From positions 7,128,198 through 7,192,197 of the forward strand of contig NZ_AP023355.1 in assembly GCF_016865425.1 (NCBI RefSeq): 64,000 nt of DNA, given 5' to 3'. This DNA comes from Actinocatenispora thailandica (lineage in GTDB: Bacteria; Actinomycetota; Actinomycetes; Mycobacteriales; Micromonosporaceae). A model generated the notes under the pieces. The model was not told the DNA's origin and made no database searches. It saw nothing but the letters and a program-made list of their open reading frames with translations. The translations under genes were made by a program, and so were the position numbers. Positions 1 through 8,108 of the stretch are shown here, piece by piece (position 1 is the stretch's first letter; each line of letters begins with the position of its first letter).

Positions 1-644
1 CGGTCGGGGCCGGTCCGGGTGCCCTGCGCGCCGGCGGTCAGCGCGGTCGACGCCCCGGTGGTGCGCACCACGAGCAGCAGGACCAGGGAGACCGCGAACA
101 GCGCGCTGGCCGCGGCGAACGCGGCCGGGGAGCCGCCGGCCGCGAGGACGACGCCGGCCAGCACCGGACCGACCGCGTTGCTCAGCCGGACCGACAGCCC
201 GCGCATCCCCTGCAGCCGGGCGAGCTGGTCGGCCCGGGTGATTCGCGGCGGGAGCGCGCCGACCGCCGGCATGAACAGCGCGTCCACCACCCCGAAGAGC
301 ACCGCGACGGCGATCAGCACCCCGATGCCCGGCGAGGTCAGCAGGATCAGCGCGGCGACGGCGCCGATCACGACGCAGCGGGTGGTGTCGCTGGCGATCG
401 CGATCCGGCGCGGCCCGAACCGGTCGGCGACCACGCCACCAGCGAGCATGAGCACCGCCCGGGGCACCGCGCCGCACGCCACCACGAGCCCGACGTACGA
501 AGGGCCGGCGATCCGGGTGGCGGCCCAGGACAGCGCCAGGAAGTACACCACGTCGCCGGTCACCGAGGCGGTGTACGCGGTGAGCCAGCGCAGCACGTTC
601 GGATCGCGGTGCGCTGGCCGGGCGACCACGGTCGGGGTGCTCAC
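1..644 (-). CDS. MFS transporter, N-terminal part (cut by window edge)
   Basis: About 214 residues of a major facilitator superfamily permease, presumably an inner-membrane exporter; the C-terminal half lies outside the window. Reading from GTG at 644 the protein has hydrophobic segments typical of the first six helices and the MFS loop motif between helices 2 and 3 (GGVVADRFGPRRIA). It ends at the edge after a helix rich in Leu/Val. The start GTG overlaps the stop of a short upstream frame (GTGA), which suggests translational coupling to the winged-helix regulator. Such regulator/MFS pairs usually control drug or metabolite efflux; the substrate cannot be told from sequence. Confidence 0.85.
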   Translation of the reverse strand, partial: MSTPTVVARPAHRDPNVLRWLTAYTASVTGDVVYFLALSWAATRIAGPSYVGLVVACGAVPRAVLMLAGGVVADRFGPRRIAIASDTTRCVVIGAVAALILLTSPGIGVLIAVAVLFGVVDALFMPAVGALPPRITRADQLARLQGMRGLSVRLSNAVGPVLAGVVLAAGGSPAAFAAASALFAVSLVLLLVVRTTGASTALTAGAQGTRTGPD

Positions 645-829
645 GAGCGTCCCGGCGGCGCGCCGGTGCTCGTGCGGTGGGCCCGCGCCGGGTGCCCGTC
701 GGGCACGCTCGCATGGTGGGGCCGCGCCGCCCGAGCGGTGTGGTCGCTCGTGCGGTGGGACGGCGCTGCGCCCGCGGTGCGCTCGCTCGTGCGGTGGGAC
801 GGCGCTGCGCCCGCGGTGCGCTCGCTCAT
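641..829 (-). CDS. Small repeat-encoded ORF linking regulator and MFS gene (doubtful)
   Basis: A 62-codon frame whose ATG overlaps the regulator stop (ATGA at 826-829) and whose TGA overlaps the MFS start (GTGA at 641-644). The product is low complexity, with SERTAGAAPSHRT repeated and then degenerate copies, and no recognisable domain. It may simply be a translated linker that carries ribosomes from the regulator gene into the MFS gene rather than a functional protein. The two perfect four-base overlaps are the only argument for translation. Confidence 0.25.
   Translation of the reverse strand: MSERTAGAAPSHRTSERTAGAAPSHRTSDHTARAARPHHASVPDGHPARAHRTSTGAPPGRS
745..822. repeat. 39-bp tandem repeat, two near-identical units
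   Basis: Units at 745-783 and 784-822 are almost identical; degenerate copies continue down to about 670. The unit length is a multiple of three, so the short frame on the minus strand stays open through the array. Confidence 0.8.
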
Positions 830-1410
830 TCCGGCGCTCCGCCGAGTGGCACCGTGCCCGGCACCGGGAACGCCTGGACCTGTACCGACACCGGTACGCC
901 GGCCGCGCTGGCGGGCGCGTCCCGGTACCGGCGGATCACGTCGAACAGCTCGGCGCGCAGCCGGGCCACCTCGGCGGGGGCGAGCGTGAGCGTGAAGTCC
1001 CCGTACGTGCTGACGTCGGCCCACTCCGGTGGCAGCAGCGGCACCTCCTCCGCCGCCCGGCGCAGTTGCTCGATGCGGGACAGCACCAGCGCGTGCGTGT
1101 ACGACCGGCCGGCCGCCCGTTGCTCGGCGGGTCCGGCGGACGGGTCGTGGATCGACTGCCGGTGCGCCGCCCTCCACCACCGGTCCCGGCCGGTACCGAG
1201 GTCCGCGTCCTCGACGATCAGCCCGCCGGCGGCGAGGCGGCGCAGATGGTAGCTGGCCGCTCCCGGGTTGATGCCCAGCTCGGCGGCGATGCCGGTGGCC
1301 GTCGCCGGACCGCGTTCGCGGAGCAGGTTGAGCACGGTCAGCCGCACCGGGTGGGCCAGCACCCGCAGCGTCGCGGTGTCCAGGCGGATGTCGGGGCCCT
1401 GATCGTCCAT
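826..1410 (-). CDS. Winged-helix (ArsR/HTH_20-like) transcriptional regulator
   Basis: A 194-residue DNA-binding protein. Residues about 10-80 form an ArsR-like winged helix: a LRVLAHPVRLTVLNLLRERG start, a recognition helix around GAASYHLRRLAAGGL, then the wing. The C-terminal half is a family-specific effector or dimer region, as in regulators that sit next to MFS exporters. The start ATG at 1410 lies 15 bases from a strong 36-bp palindrome, the likely autoregulatory operator. The gene is translationally linked through overlapping stop/start codons to the downstream MFS gene, so it most likely represses that exporter. The ligand is unknown. Confidence 0.85.
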   Translation of the reverse strand: MDDQGPDIRLDTATLRVLAHPVRLTVLNLLRERGPATATGIAAELGINPGAASYHLRRLAAGGLIVEDADLGTGRDRWWRAAHRQSIHDPSAGPAEQRAAGRSYTHALVLSRIEQLRRAAEEVPLLPPEWADVSTYGDFTLTLAPAEVARLRAELFDVIRRYRDAPASAAGVPVSVQVQAFPVPGTVPLGGAPE

Positions 1411-1424
1411 GGCCGTGACGGTAC

Positions 1425-1460
1425 ACCTACAACAGATGTTTCAAAACATCTCTTGTAGGT
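1425..1460. promoter_or_regulatory. 36-bp palindromic operator of the winged-helix regulator
   Basis: Nearly perfect inverted repeat with arms ACCTACAA(C/G)AGATGTTT and its complement, mirrored around 1442-1443. It sits just upstream of the regulator ATG at 1410 and is unusually AT-rich for this genome. The position predicts autoregulation. Confidence 0.8.
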
Positions 1461-1470
1461 TTTCCTCGCC

Positions 1471-1560
1471 GGCCAGGCCCGCGGAACGAGCCGTGCCGCG
1501 GCCAGGCCCGCGGAACGAGCCGTGCCGCGGCCAGGCCCGCGGAACGAGCCGTGCCGCGGT
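1471..1560. repeat. 29-bp tandem repeat, three exact copies plus a decayed one
   Basis: Units at 1471-1499, 1500-1528 and 1529-1557 are identical (core GGCCCGCGGAACGAGCCGTG); a diverged copy follows to about 1600. The array lies between the two divergent promoters of the regulator and dcd and contains no gene. Confidence 0.9.
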
Positions 1561-1662
1561 CGGGCCCGCGCAACGACAGAACGAGCCGGCTACCGCGGAA
1601 CGGGCCGGGCCGGCGTGGCGGCGCCGCCGGGGCCGGTGCGGGTGCCACCCCGGCGCGGTCGG

Positions 1663-1668
1663 TACGCT
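1663..1668 (+). promoter_or_regulatory. -10 element TACGCT of dcd (leaderless start)
   Basis: TACGCT ends exactly 6 bases before the dcd ATG, so transcription should begin at or next to the start codon. There is no Shine-Dalgarno sequence between them. The same spacing recurs at other genes in the window. Confidence 0.6.
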
Positions 1669-1674
1669 GCGCGA

Positions 1675-2253
1675 ATGTTGCTGTCCGACCGGGATCTGGC
1701 CAAGGAGATCGACGGCGGCCGGCTGCGCCTCGACCCGTACGATCCGGCGCTGATCCAGCCGTCCAGCATCGACGTGCGGCTGGATCGCTGGTTCCGGGTG
1801 TTCAACAACTCGCGGTACACGCACATCGACCCGGCCCGCCAGCAGGACGACCTGACCAGCCTGCGCGAGGTGCCGGACGGCGAGCCGTTCGTGCTGCACC
1901 CGAACGAGTTCGTGCTGGCCTCGACACTGGAAGTCGTGACGCTGCCGGACGACCTGGCCGGCCGGCTGGAGGGCAAGTCGAGCCTGGGCCGGCTGGGGCT
2001 GCTGACGCACTCCACCGCCGGGTTCATCGACCCGGGTTTCTCCGGCCACGTGACGCTGGAGCTGTCCAACGTGGCGAACCTGCCGATCATGCTGTGGCCG
2101 GGGATGAAGATCGGGCAGTTGTGCCTCTTCCGGCTGTCCTCGCCCGCCTCGGCGCCGTACGGCTCGGCCGTCTACGGCTCGCGCTACCAGGGCCAGCGCG
2201 GCCCGACACCGAGCCGTTCCTGGCAGAACTGGCGCACCTGGCCCACCAGCTGA
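1675..2253 (+). CDS. dcd: dCTP deaminase, probably bifunctional (dCTP to dUMP)
   Basis: A 192-residue cytosolic enzyme that deaminates dCTP, supplying dUMP for thymidylate synthesis. It has the trimeric dUTPase-fold motifs [10 protein letters not shown], the nucleotide-binding [14 protein letters not shown], the catalytic segment around GHVTLELSN with the conserved Glu, and the C-terminal [14 protein letters not shown]. Length and the C-terminal motif match the Mycobacterium tuberculosis enzyme (190 residues), which also hydrolyses the triphosphate; the bifunctional activity is inferred from that similarity. The ATG at 1675 is supported by family alignment and by the -10 box six bases upstream. 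It stands alone and divergent from the regulator/MFS genes. Confidence 0.97.
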   Translation: MLLSDRDLAKEIDGGRLRLDPYDPALIQPSSIDVRLDRWFRVFNNSRYTHIDPARQQDDLTSLREVPDGEPFVLHPNEFVLASTLEVVTLPDDLAGRLEGKSSLGRLGLLTHSTAGFIDPGFSGHVTLELSNVANLPIMLWPGMKIGQLCLFRLSSPASAPYGSAVYGSRYQGQRGPTPSRSWQNWRTWPTS

Positions 2254-2515
2254 CCCCCGTCCCGCTCCGGCCGCCGCCCCGCCTCGGCCCGGCAGCGGGC
2301 CGTGATGCCCGCCGCCGCTCACCGGGGTGTTTTCCGCCGCTTCGGTAGGGGCTGCCGTTACCGGCCGGTGAAAAATTCTTCCAAAACCCACCCCTTGGAC
2401 CGGCGGGTGTTGACGTCGGCGCAAGGTCGGACAAGTGTGTCCACAAGCGGTTAGCGTCTGATCAACCGCCATACCCGAAACGACGGGTGACCATCGCCGA
2501 CGAGGAGATGAGGCT

Positions 2516-4444
2516 GTGCGACGCATCGTTCGAGTTGCCGCGGTCGCCGCGGCCGGAGTGCTCGGCGCCGGGGCCATGGCCACCGGCGCCGGCGCGCAGG
2601 ACACGCCCGGGACCGCCCGGCGCCAGGCCGAGTTCGCCGCGGCGGCGAGCCGCGCCGGAGTACCGGCCGACGTGCTGCTCGCGGTGTCCTACCAGGAGAC
2701 GCGCTGGGAGGCGCACGGCGGCGCGCCGAGCACCTCGGGCGCGTACGGGCCGATGGCGCTCACCGACGTGGCCGCCGCGACCCGGGGCGCGAAGGGCACC
2801 GCGCCGGAGCGGAGCCAGCGCGGTGACGGCGTGGTCCGCCCGAGCGCCGCGGCCGGCGGCAGCACCGCCGACGGCGCCGCCCGGCACACCGCCCGTACCG
2901 CGGCTGCGCTGCTCGGGGTGGATCCGGCGACGGTGCGCGGCGACGAGGCCAGCAACATCGACGGCGGCGCCGCGCTGCTCGCGAAGTACGCCCGCGACCT
3001 GGGGCACGGCAGCCTGCCCGGCGACGTCGGCGGCTGGTACGGCGCGGTCGCGAAGTACGCGCAGGCAACCACGGAGCAGGGCGCGCAGAGCTTCGCCGAC
3101 TCGGTGTACGCGACCATCGCCGCCGGCGCGCACGCCACCACCGCGGACGGCCAGCGCCTGACGTTGACCGCCCGCAAGGTGACGCCGAAGCGCGCCGAGG
3201 TGGCGGAGCTGGGCCTGCCGAAGCCGGCCAGCAGCCGCCGGCCGGAGTGCCCGCGGGTGCTCGACTGCGACTTCGTACCGGCCGCGTACCAGCTCGACGG
3301 CGACGGCTCGAACCCGCGCAACTACGGCAACTACGACGTCGCCGACCGGCCGAAGCAGGTCAAGATCGACACGATCGTGCTGCACGACACCGAGGAGACG
3401 TTCTCCGACACCCTCGACACGTTCACCAACCCGGCGAGCTACGTGTCCGCGCACTACGTGGTCCGGTCCAACGACGGGCACGTGACGCAGATGGTGCCCA
3501 CCAAGGACGTGGCCTGGCAGGCCGGCAACTGGTACATCAACTCGCACTCGATCGGCATCGAGCAGGAGGGGTTCGCGGTCCAGGGCGCGACCTGGTTCAC
3601 CGAGCCGCTGTACCACTCGACCGCGGCGCTGGTCCGTTACCTCGCCGCGAAGTACGACGTGCCGCTGGACCGGCAGCACATCCTCGGCCACGAGAACGTG
3701 CCGGGCATCAGCGCCGCCGGCATCCCGGGCATGCACTGGGACCCGGGCCCGTTCTGGGACTGGAACCACTTCATGAACCTGCTCGGCCGGCCGACGATCC
3801 CGCTGCCGGGACGGCACGTCGTGACGATCGACCCGCGGTTCGCGGCGAACAGGCAGCAGGTGCGCGACTGCGAGCAGAACCAGCCGGTGGCCGAGCAGGG
3901 CAGCTCGTTCGTCTGGCTGCGTACCGGGCCGAGCGACGACGCGCCGCTGTTCGACGACCCGGGGCTGGACCCGCAGCAGACCGGCGGTACCGACTGCGCC
4001 GCCGACTGGGGCGACAAGGCCAGCGCCGGCCAGCAGTACGTGGTGGCCGGGCGGCACGGCAAGTGGATCGCGATCTGGTACGACGGGGCGAAGGTGTGGT
4101 TCGACGGCACCCGCGCGGCGTCGCCGTCCCGGGCGCTGGTGGTCCGGCCGAAGCCGGGTAAGGACAGCATCCCGACCTACGGCGTCGCCTACCCGGAGAA
4201 GTCCGCCTTCCCGGCCGACATCCCCCCGGTGAGCATCAGCCCGCTCACCTACACCATCCACTCCGGACAGTCCTATGTGTACGGAGGCCGGGCGGTCACC
4301 GACTACTACTACGCGAAGACGATCGACGACAGCATCCCGGGCGATCACACCGACGTGCACGGCCACGACCGGTACCTGCGCATCCAGCTGGGCCACCGGA
4401 TCGCGTTCGTGAACGCCGCCGACGTGGTCGTCGTCCCCGCCTGA
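2516..4444 (+). CDS. Secreted N-acetylmuramoyl-L-alanine amidase with lysozyme-like N-terminal domain (copy 1)
   Basis: A 642-residue exported cell-wall hydrolase. A signal peptide occupies residues 1 to about 27 (cleavage near AGA-Q). Residues about 38-185 resemble a transglycosylase/lysozyme fold, with SYQETRW carrying a candidate catalytic Glu, followed by SGAYGPMALTDV. Residues about 280-425 are an Amidase_2/AmpD-like zinc amidase; H290 (VLHDTE), H392 (GHENV) and D409 (HWDPGPFWDW) fit the three zinc ligands. The C-terminal 200 residues look like SH3-type wall-binding repeats. GTG at 2516 is chosen because the signal peptide starts there, after GAGGAGATGAG. A close paralogue follows 63 bases downstream. 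Confidence 0.9.
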   Translation: MRRIVRVAAVAAAGVLGAGAMATGAGAQDTPGTARRQAEFAAAASRAGVPADVLLAVSYQETRWEAHGGAPSTSGAYGPMALTDVAAATRGAKGTAPERSQRGDGVVRPSAAAGGSTADGAARHTARTAAALLGVDPATVRGDEASNIDGGAALLAKYARDLGHGSLPGDVGGWYGAVAKYAQATTEQGAQSFADSVYATIAAGAHATTADGQRLTLTARKVTPKRAEVAELGLPKPASSRRPECPRVLDCDFVPAAYQLDGDGSNPRNYGNYDVADRPKQVKIDTIVLHDTEETFSDTLDTFTNPASYVSAHYVVRSNDGHVTQMVPTKDVAWQAGNWYINSHSIGIEQEGFAVQGATWFTEPLYHSTAALVRYLAAKYDVPLDRQHILGHENVPGISAAGIPGMHWDPGPFWDWNHFMNLLGRPTIPLPGRHVVTIDPRFAANRQQVRDCEQNQPVAEQGSSFVWLRTGPSDDAPLFDDPGLDPQQTGGTDCAADWGDKASAGQQYVVAGRHGKWIAIWYDGAKVWFDGTRAASPSRALVVRPKPGKDSIPTYGVAYPEKSAFPADIPPVSISPLTYTIHSGQSYVYGGRAVTDYYYAKTIDDSIPGDHTDVHGHDRYLRIQLGHRIAFVNAADVVVVPA

Positions 4445-4456
4445 CAGCCATTGCCC

Positions 4457-4485
4457 GCCCCGGGGTGACGCCGTCACCCCGGGGC
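4457..4485. terminator. Perfect 13-bp hairpin between the tandem amidase genes
   Basis: GCCCCGGGGTGAC pairs with its exact complement across a 3-base loop. There is no T-tract. It may attenuate or terminate transcription between the paralogues, or protect the 3' end of the first message. Confidence 0.65.
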
Positions 4486-4507
4486 GGCTCCGTGAGGGAG
4501 GAACCCG

Positions 4508-6460
4508 ATGCACCGACCGCCATCCCGAAGACTCGCCGCCGCGTTCGCGGCCACCGCCGGCCTGGTCGCCCTGGTACCGGCAGCGGCCGGTACGGCGGCG
4601 CCGGCGCCGACCGCGACCGGGGCCGACCGGCAGCAGCAGTTCGCCGCCGCCGCGGCCCGCCACCACGTGCCGCTGTCCGTCCTGCTGGGAGTCTCCTACC
4701 TGGAGTCCCGGTGGGACGCGCACCCGGGCCAGCCGAGCAGCGCCGGCGGGTACGGCCCGATGCACCTGACCGACGTGTCCCGGGTCGCCGCGCCGACCGC
4801 GCGCGGCGACGCCCGTGGCGACGGTGCGCGGCCGATGACCACGCCGGCCCGGCCGGCCGGTACCACCGACGACCCGGCGCTGCACACGATGGACGCGGCC
4901 GCCGCGCTGACCGGGGCGAGCACCAGCACCCTGCGGACCGACCCGGCGGCCAACATCGACGCCGGTGCCGCGCTGCTCGCCGACTACCAGCGGCAGCTCG
5001 GCGCGACGGGCAGCGCCGCCGCCGACTGGTACGGCGCGGTCGCCCGCTACTCCGGCGCCACCGACGCGGCCGGCGCGCGCGAGTTCGCCGACGAGGTGTA
5101 CCAGGTCATCCGCGACGGCGAGGCCCGCCGCACGGACAGCGGCGACCCGGTACGGCTGGCCGCGCAGCCGTCGGTGGCCCCGAAGACCGGCCAGCTCGCG
5201 GCGCTGCACCTGGCCGAGGCGAAGGCCGACGCGGACACCCCGAAGCCGGCGTGCCCGGCCAGCATGGACTGCGACTTCGTGCCGGCCGCCTACGCGCTGA
5301 ACAGCGCGGACAAGGCCGACTACGGCAACTACGACACCGCGGACCGGCCGAGCAAGCTGAAGATCCAGTACATCGTCATCCACGACAACGAGGGCTACTA
5401 CAACGGCACCCTGAGCTGGTTCCAGAACCCGGCGGCGTACGCGGCGGCGCACTACGAGCTGCGCAGCTCCGACGGCCACGTGACGCAGATGGTGCGCAAC
5501 ACCGACGTCGCCTGGCAGGCCGGCAACTGGTACATCAACGCGCACTCGATCGGCATCGAGCACGAGGGGTTCGCCGCCACCGGCGCGACCTGGTACACCG
5601 AGGCGATGTACCGGCAGTCCGCGAAGCTGGTGCGCTACCTCGCCGCGAAGTACCGGATCCCGCTGGACCGGCAGCACATCATCGGGCACGACAACGTACC
5701 GGCCACCACCGCCGGCGGGATCCGGAACATGCACTGGGACCCGGGCCCCTACTGGGACTGGAACCACTACATGGAGCTGGTGCGCGGGCACACCCAGCGC
5801 GGCAGCCGGCACGGCGGCCTGGTGACGATCTCGCCCGACTTCGCCACCAACCAGCAGCCGGTCACCGGGTGCGACAAGTCCGGTTCCGGCACCCCGTGCG
5901 CGGCGCAGGGCACCAACTTCGTCTACCTGCACACCGGGCCGAGCGCCGACTCGCCGCTGGTGTCCGACCCGGGCCTGCACGCCGGCCCCGGTACCACCGA
6001 CATCGCCGACTGGGCGGCCCGCGCGGTCGACGGCCAGCAGTTCGCGCTCGCCGGCCGGTCCGGTGACTGGACCGCGATCTGGTACGCGGGGGTCAAGGCG
6101 TGGTTCCTCGACCCGCACCGCAGCCGCACCGCGACCGCGGCGCACGGGTTCGTCGCGACGCCGAAGCGCGGCGCCACGGTGCCGATCTACGGCAAGGCGT
6201 ACCCGGAGGCGAGCGCCTACGACGGCACGGCCGTGCCGGTGCAGTCGGTCACCGATCTCGGCTACACGATGAGCGCCGGGCAGCGCTACCCGCTGGGGTT
6301 GACCAACGTGGTCACCGATTACTACTACGCGAAGACGATCGACAGTTCGTTGCCGGACGACCACACCGTCGTGGTCGGGCACGACCGGTACTACGAGATC
6401 CAGTTCGGGCACCGGATCGGCTTCGTCCGCGCCGACCAGGTGACGGTACGGCCCGTGTAA
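4508..6460 (+). CDS. Secreted N-acetylmuramoyl-L-alanine amidase with lysozyme-like N-terminal domain (copy 2)
   Basis: A 650-residue paralogue of the upstream gene with the same architecture: signal peptide (to about residue 31), lysozyme-like domain with SYLESRWDAH and GYGPMHLTDV, zinc amidase domain, and C-terminal SH3-like repeats. Predicted zinc ligands are H292 (VIHDNE), H394 (GHDNV) and D411 (HWDPGPYWDW). Both copies share the linker CPxxxDCDFVPAAY before the amidase domain, with a Cys pair that could form a disulphide outside the cell. ATG at 4508 follows GAGGGAGGAA. It should cleave the lactyl-alanine bond of peptidoglycan during growth or autolysis. The pair arose by tandem duplication. 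Confidence 0.9.
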   Translation: MHRPPSRRLAAAFAATAGLVALVPAAAGTAAPAPTATGADRQQQFAAAAARHHVPLSVLLGVSYLESRWDAHPGQPSSAGGYGPMHLTDVSRVAAPTARGDARGDGARPMTTPARPAGTTDDPALHTMDAAAALTGASTSTLRTDPAANIDAGAALLADYQRQLGATGSAAADWYGAVARYSGATDAAGAREFADEVYQVIRDGEARRTDSGDPVRLAAQPSVAPKTGQLAALHLAEAKADADTPKPACPASMDCDFVPAAYALNSADKADYGNYDTADRPSKLKIQYIVIHDNEGYYNGTLSWFQNPAAYAAAHYELRSSDGHVTQMVRNTDVAWQAGNWYINAHSIGIEHEGFAATGATWYTEAMYRQSAKLVRYLAAKYRIPLDRQHIIGHDNVPATTAGGIRNMHWDPGPYWDWNHYMELVRGHTQRGSRHGGLVTISPDFATNQQPVTGCDKSGSGTPCAAQGTNFVYLHTGPSADSPLVSDPGLHAGPGTTDIADWAARAVDGQQFALAGRSGDWTAIWYAGVKAWFLDPHRSRTATAAHGFVATPKRGATVPIYGKAYPEASAYDGTAVPVQSVTDLGYTMSAGQRYPLGLTNVVTDYYYAKTIDSSLPDDHTVVVGHDRYYEIQFGHRIGFVRADQVTVRPV

Positions 6461-6548
6461 CGCGCTGGCACGATGCCGGGGTGGACGAACGGCCAGCCCC
6501 GTACGCCGCGGCAACCCGGCGCAGCCGCGGGAAGGTCGGCGGCAACCC

Positions 6549-6592
6549 GGCGCAGGCGCGGGAAGGGGCGACGCCCCTCCCACGCCTGCGCC
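6549..6592. terminator. Bidirectional terminator between convergent genes
   Basis: A long GC stem: GGCGCAGGCG at 6549-6558 pairs with 6583-6592, and the helix continues inward with one mismatch and one bulge to a loop at 6570-6572. It abuts the stop codon of the minus-strand DUF2254 gene (6595-6597), so it can end transcription from both sides. Confidence 0.8.
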
Positions 6593-6594
6593 GG

Positions 6595-7926
6595 TCAGGC
6601 AGCCGACGGCGGCGGCGGGCCCGGGTCGTCGGTCGCGCCGAGGCCCTGCCCGTCGCTGGCCGCCGCGACGAGCCGGTCCGACTCCTCGTGGAACATCCGT
6701 CCGGCGGACGCGTTCAACGTCGCCAGCTCCGCGTCGATCGCCGGCCACCGGATTTCCGGGACCGCGGCGCGAACGTTGCGCAGCAGCGCGCGTAGCCGGC
6801 GCACCACCTGGATCGAGCCGGCGCCGAACTGGCGGGTCTCGTCGATCGCCAGGCTCAGGTAGTCCTCCCAGGACGGCACCCGGTACCGGACCCGGACCGA
6901 GCCGGTGGCGTCGACACCGACGCCCGGTCCGAGCCGGCGGCCACCGATCTGCCGCAACAGCAGCTCGATCTGGTCGAGCGCCTGGCCCGACGTCGTCGGG
7001 TCGTTCACACCCGGCGACAGCGCCTTGGCCGAGATGTCCGCGAGCAGGCGGAAGGCGAACGCCGGATCGTGCCGGAGGTTCCGCTCGTCGCCGGTCGCCA
7101 CCGTCGAGCGCAGCCAGTCGTCGCCGATGGCGGCGGCGCGGTCCCCGTACAGCCGGAACAGCGGTGCCCCGTCGGCGACCAGGTCACCGAACCGGGGCAC
7201 GAACTCGATCACCGCGTCGGCCTGCCGGGCCCGCTCGACCAGGCTCGGCAGGTCGACGCTCTGCACGATCGCCGGACCACCGCGGTAACCGACGGCCCGC
7301 GCCGGGTCTCCGGGTTCCGGGCCGGGCGACTCGGTGGCCCCGGCCGGATCCGGGTACATCCGGTCCATCACCCGCCGCGCGTCGCGGCCGAGATCGGCGA
7401 GCACCGCGGCCACCCGCAGCCCCTGCGTGGTGCGGCTGAGCAGCCGCAGGAACATCAGCATGCTCAACAGCAGAAGGAGCAGCCCGACCGAGATCGAGTT
7501 GTCCGGGACGAAGTTCGCATCGTTCCCGGTGCCCACCACGCGCAACACCATCAGCGCGTACACGAAGGTCGCCATGAAGGTGCCGAGCGCCATCTTGGTG
7601 GTCGGATCGCGCAGGAACCGCCGCAACATCCGCGGCGAGAACTGGTTCGAACCGAACTGCACGGCCAGCAGCAGGATCGAGAAGACGAAACCGGTGAAGG
7701 TGATCATGCCGCTGGCGACGGCCCCCAGCACGCCGCGGGCGGCGTCCGAGCCGAACCGGATCCCGATCGTGGCGGTGGTGTGCCGGTCGACGTCGGGCAT
7801 GACGACCGCCAACACCACGGCCAGCACGACGCACCCGAACGGGACGATCCACAGCGTGTTGCGCAGGTACTCGTAGACCCGCCAGCGAGTACGCCATGAC
7901 ACCAGTGACCGGCCGGATTTCGGCAT
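6595..7926 (-). CDS. DUF2254 family membrane protein
   Basis: A 443-residue integral membrane protein of the DUF2254 family. About four transmembrane helices lie in the first 165 residues (around 22-45, 66-92, 110-132 and 146-165), including ITFTGFVFSILLLAVQFGSN, the family's most recognisable stretch. The remaining 280 residues are a soluble domain containing LSPGVNDPTTSGQALD. Function is not established for the family. It is a single gene, convergent with the amidases and sharing their terminator; ATG at 7926 gives the canonical N-terminus. Confidence 0.88.
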   Translation of the reverse strand: MPKSGRSLVSWRTRWRVYEYLRNTLWIVPFGCVVLAVVLAVVMPDVDRHTTATIGIRFGSDAARGVLGAVASGMITFTGFVFSILLLAVQFGSNQFSPRMLRRFLRDPTTKMALGTFMATFVYALMVLRVVGTGNDANFVPDNSISVGLLLLLLSMLMFLRLLSRTTQGLRVAAVLADLGRDARRVMDRMYPDPAGATESPGPEPGDPARAVGYRGGPAIVQSVDLPSLVERARQADAVIEFVPRFGDLVADGAPLFRLYGDRAAAIGDDWLRSTVATGDERNLRHDPAFAFRLLADISAKALSPGVNDPTTSGQALDQIELLLRQIGGRRLGPGVGVDATGSVRVRYRVPSWEDYLSLAIDETRQFGAGSIQVVRRLRALLRNVRAAVPEIRWPAIDAELATLNASAGRMFHEESDRLVAAASDGQGLGATDDPGPPPPSAA

Positions 7927-8108
7927 CGCCCCGTCCCCGTTCCTCGGCCCGCGCTGCAGCGCGCCGCGAACCGCCGACGCCGCCCCACCTCAGCCCGGTC
8001 CGGGCGCTCCGATCGCCCGCTGGCGGCCACACCGGCACCCGCGACGTGCCCGTACTCAGGCTAATCGGCCCGGAAACCGCCGATCGTCGAACAACGGAAA
8101 CCGGGTCG

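Noticed and set aside
19-1458. 479-codon plus-strand frame over the MFS and regulator genes
   Set aside because: Minus-strand genes show clear family motifs and an operator; this frame does not.
2254-2515. c-di-AMP (ydaO) riboswitch before the first amidase
   Set aside because: Such switches precede many actinomycete wall hydrolases, but I could not find the conserved core; only a TTGACG-like box at 2410 and no convincing fold.
2462-6748. Very long open frame on the minus strand opposite the two amidases (1428 codons)
   Set aside because: Product is Arg/Val/Gly-rich low complexity with no motif; the plus strand holds two clear amidases. High GC leaves the opposite frame open.
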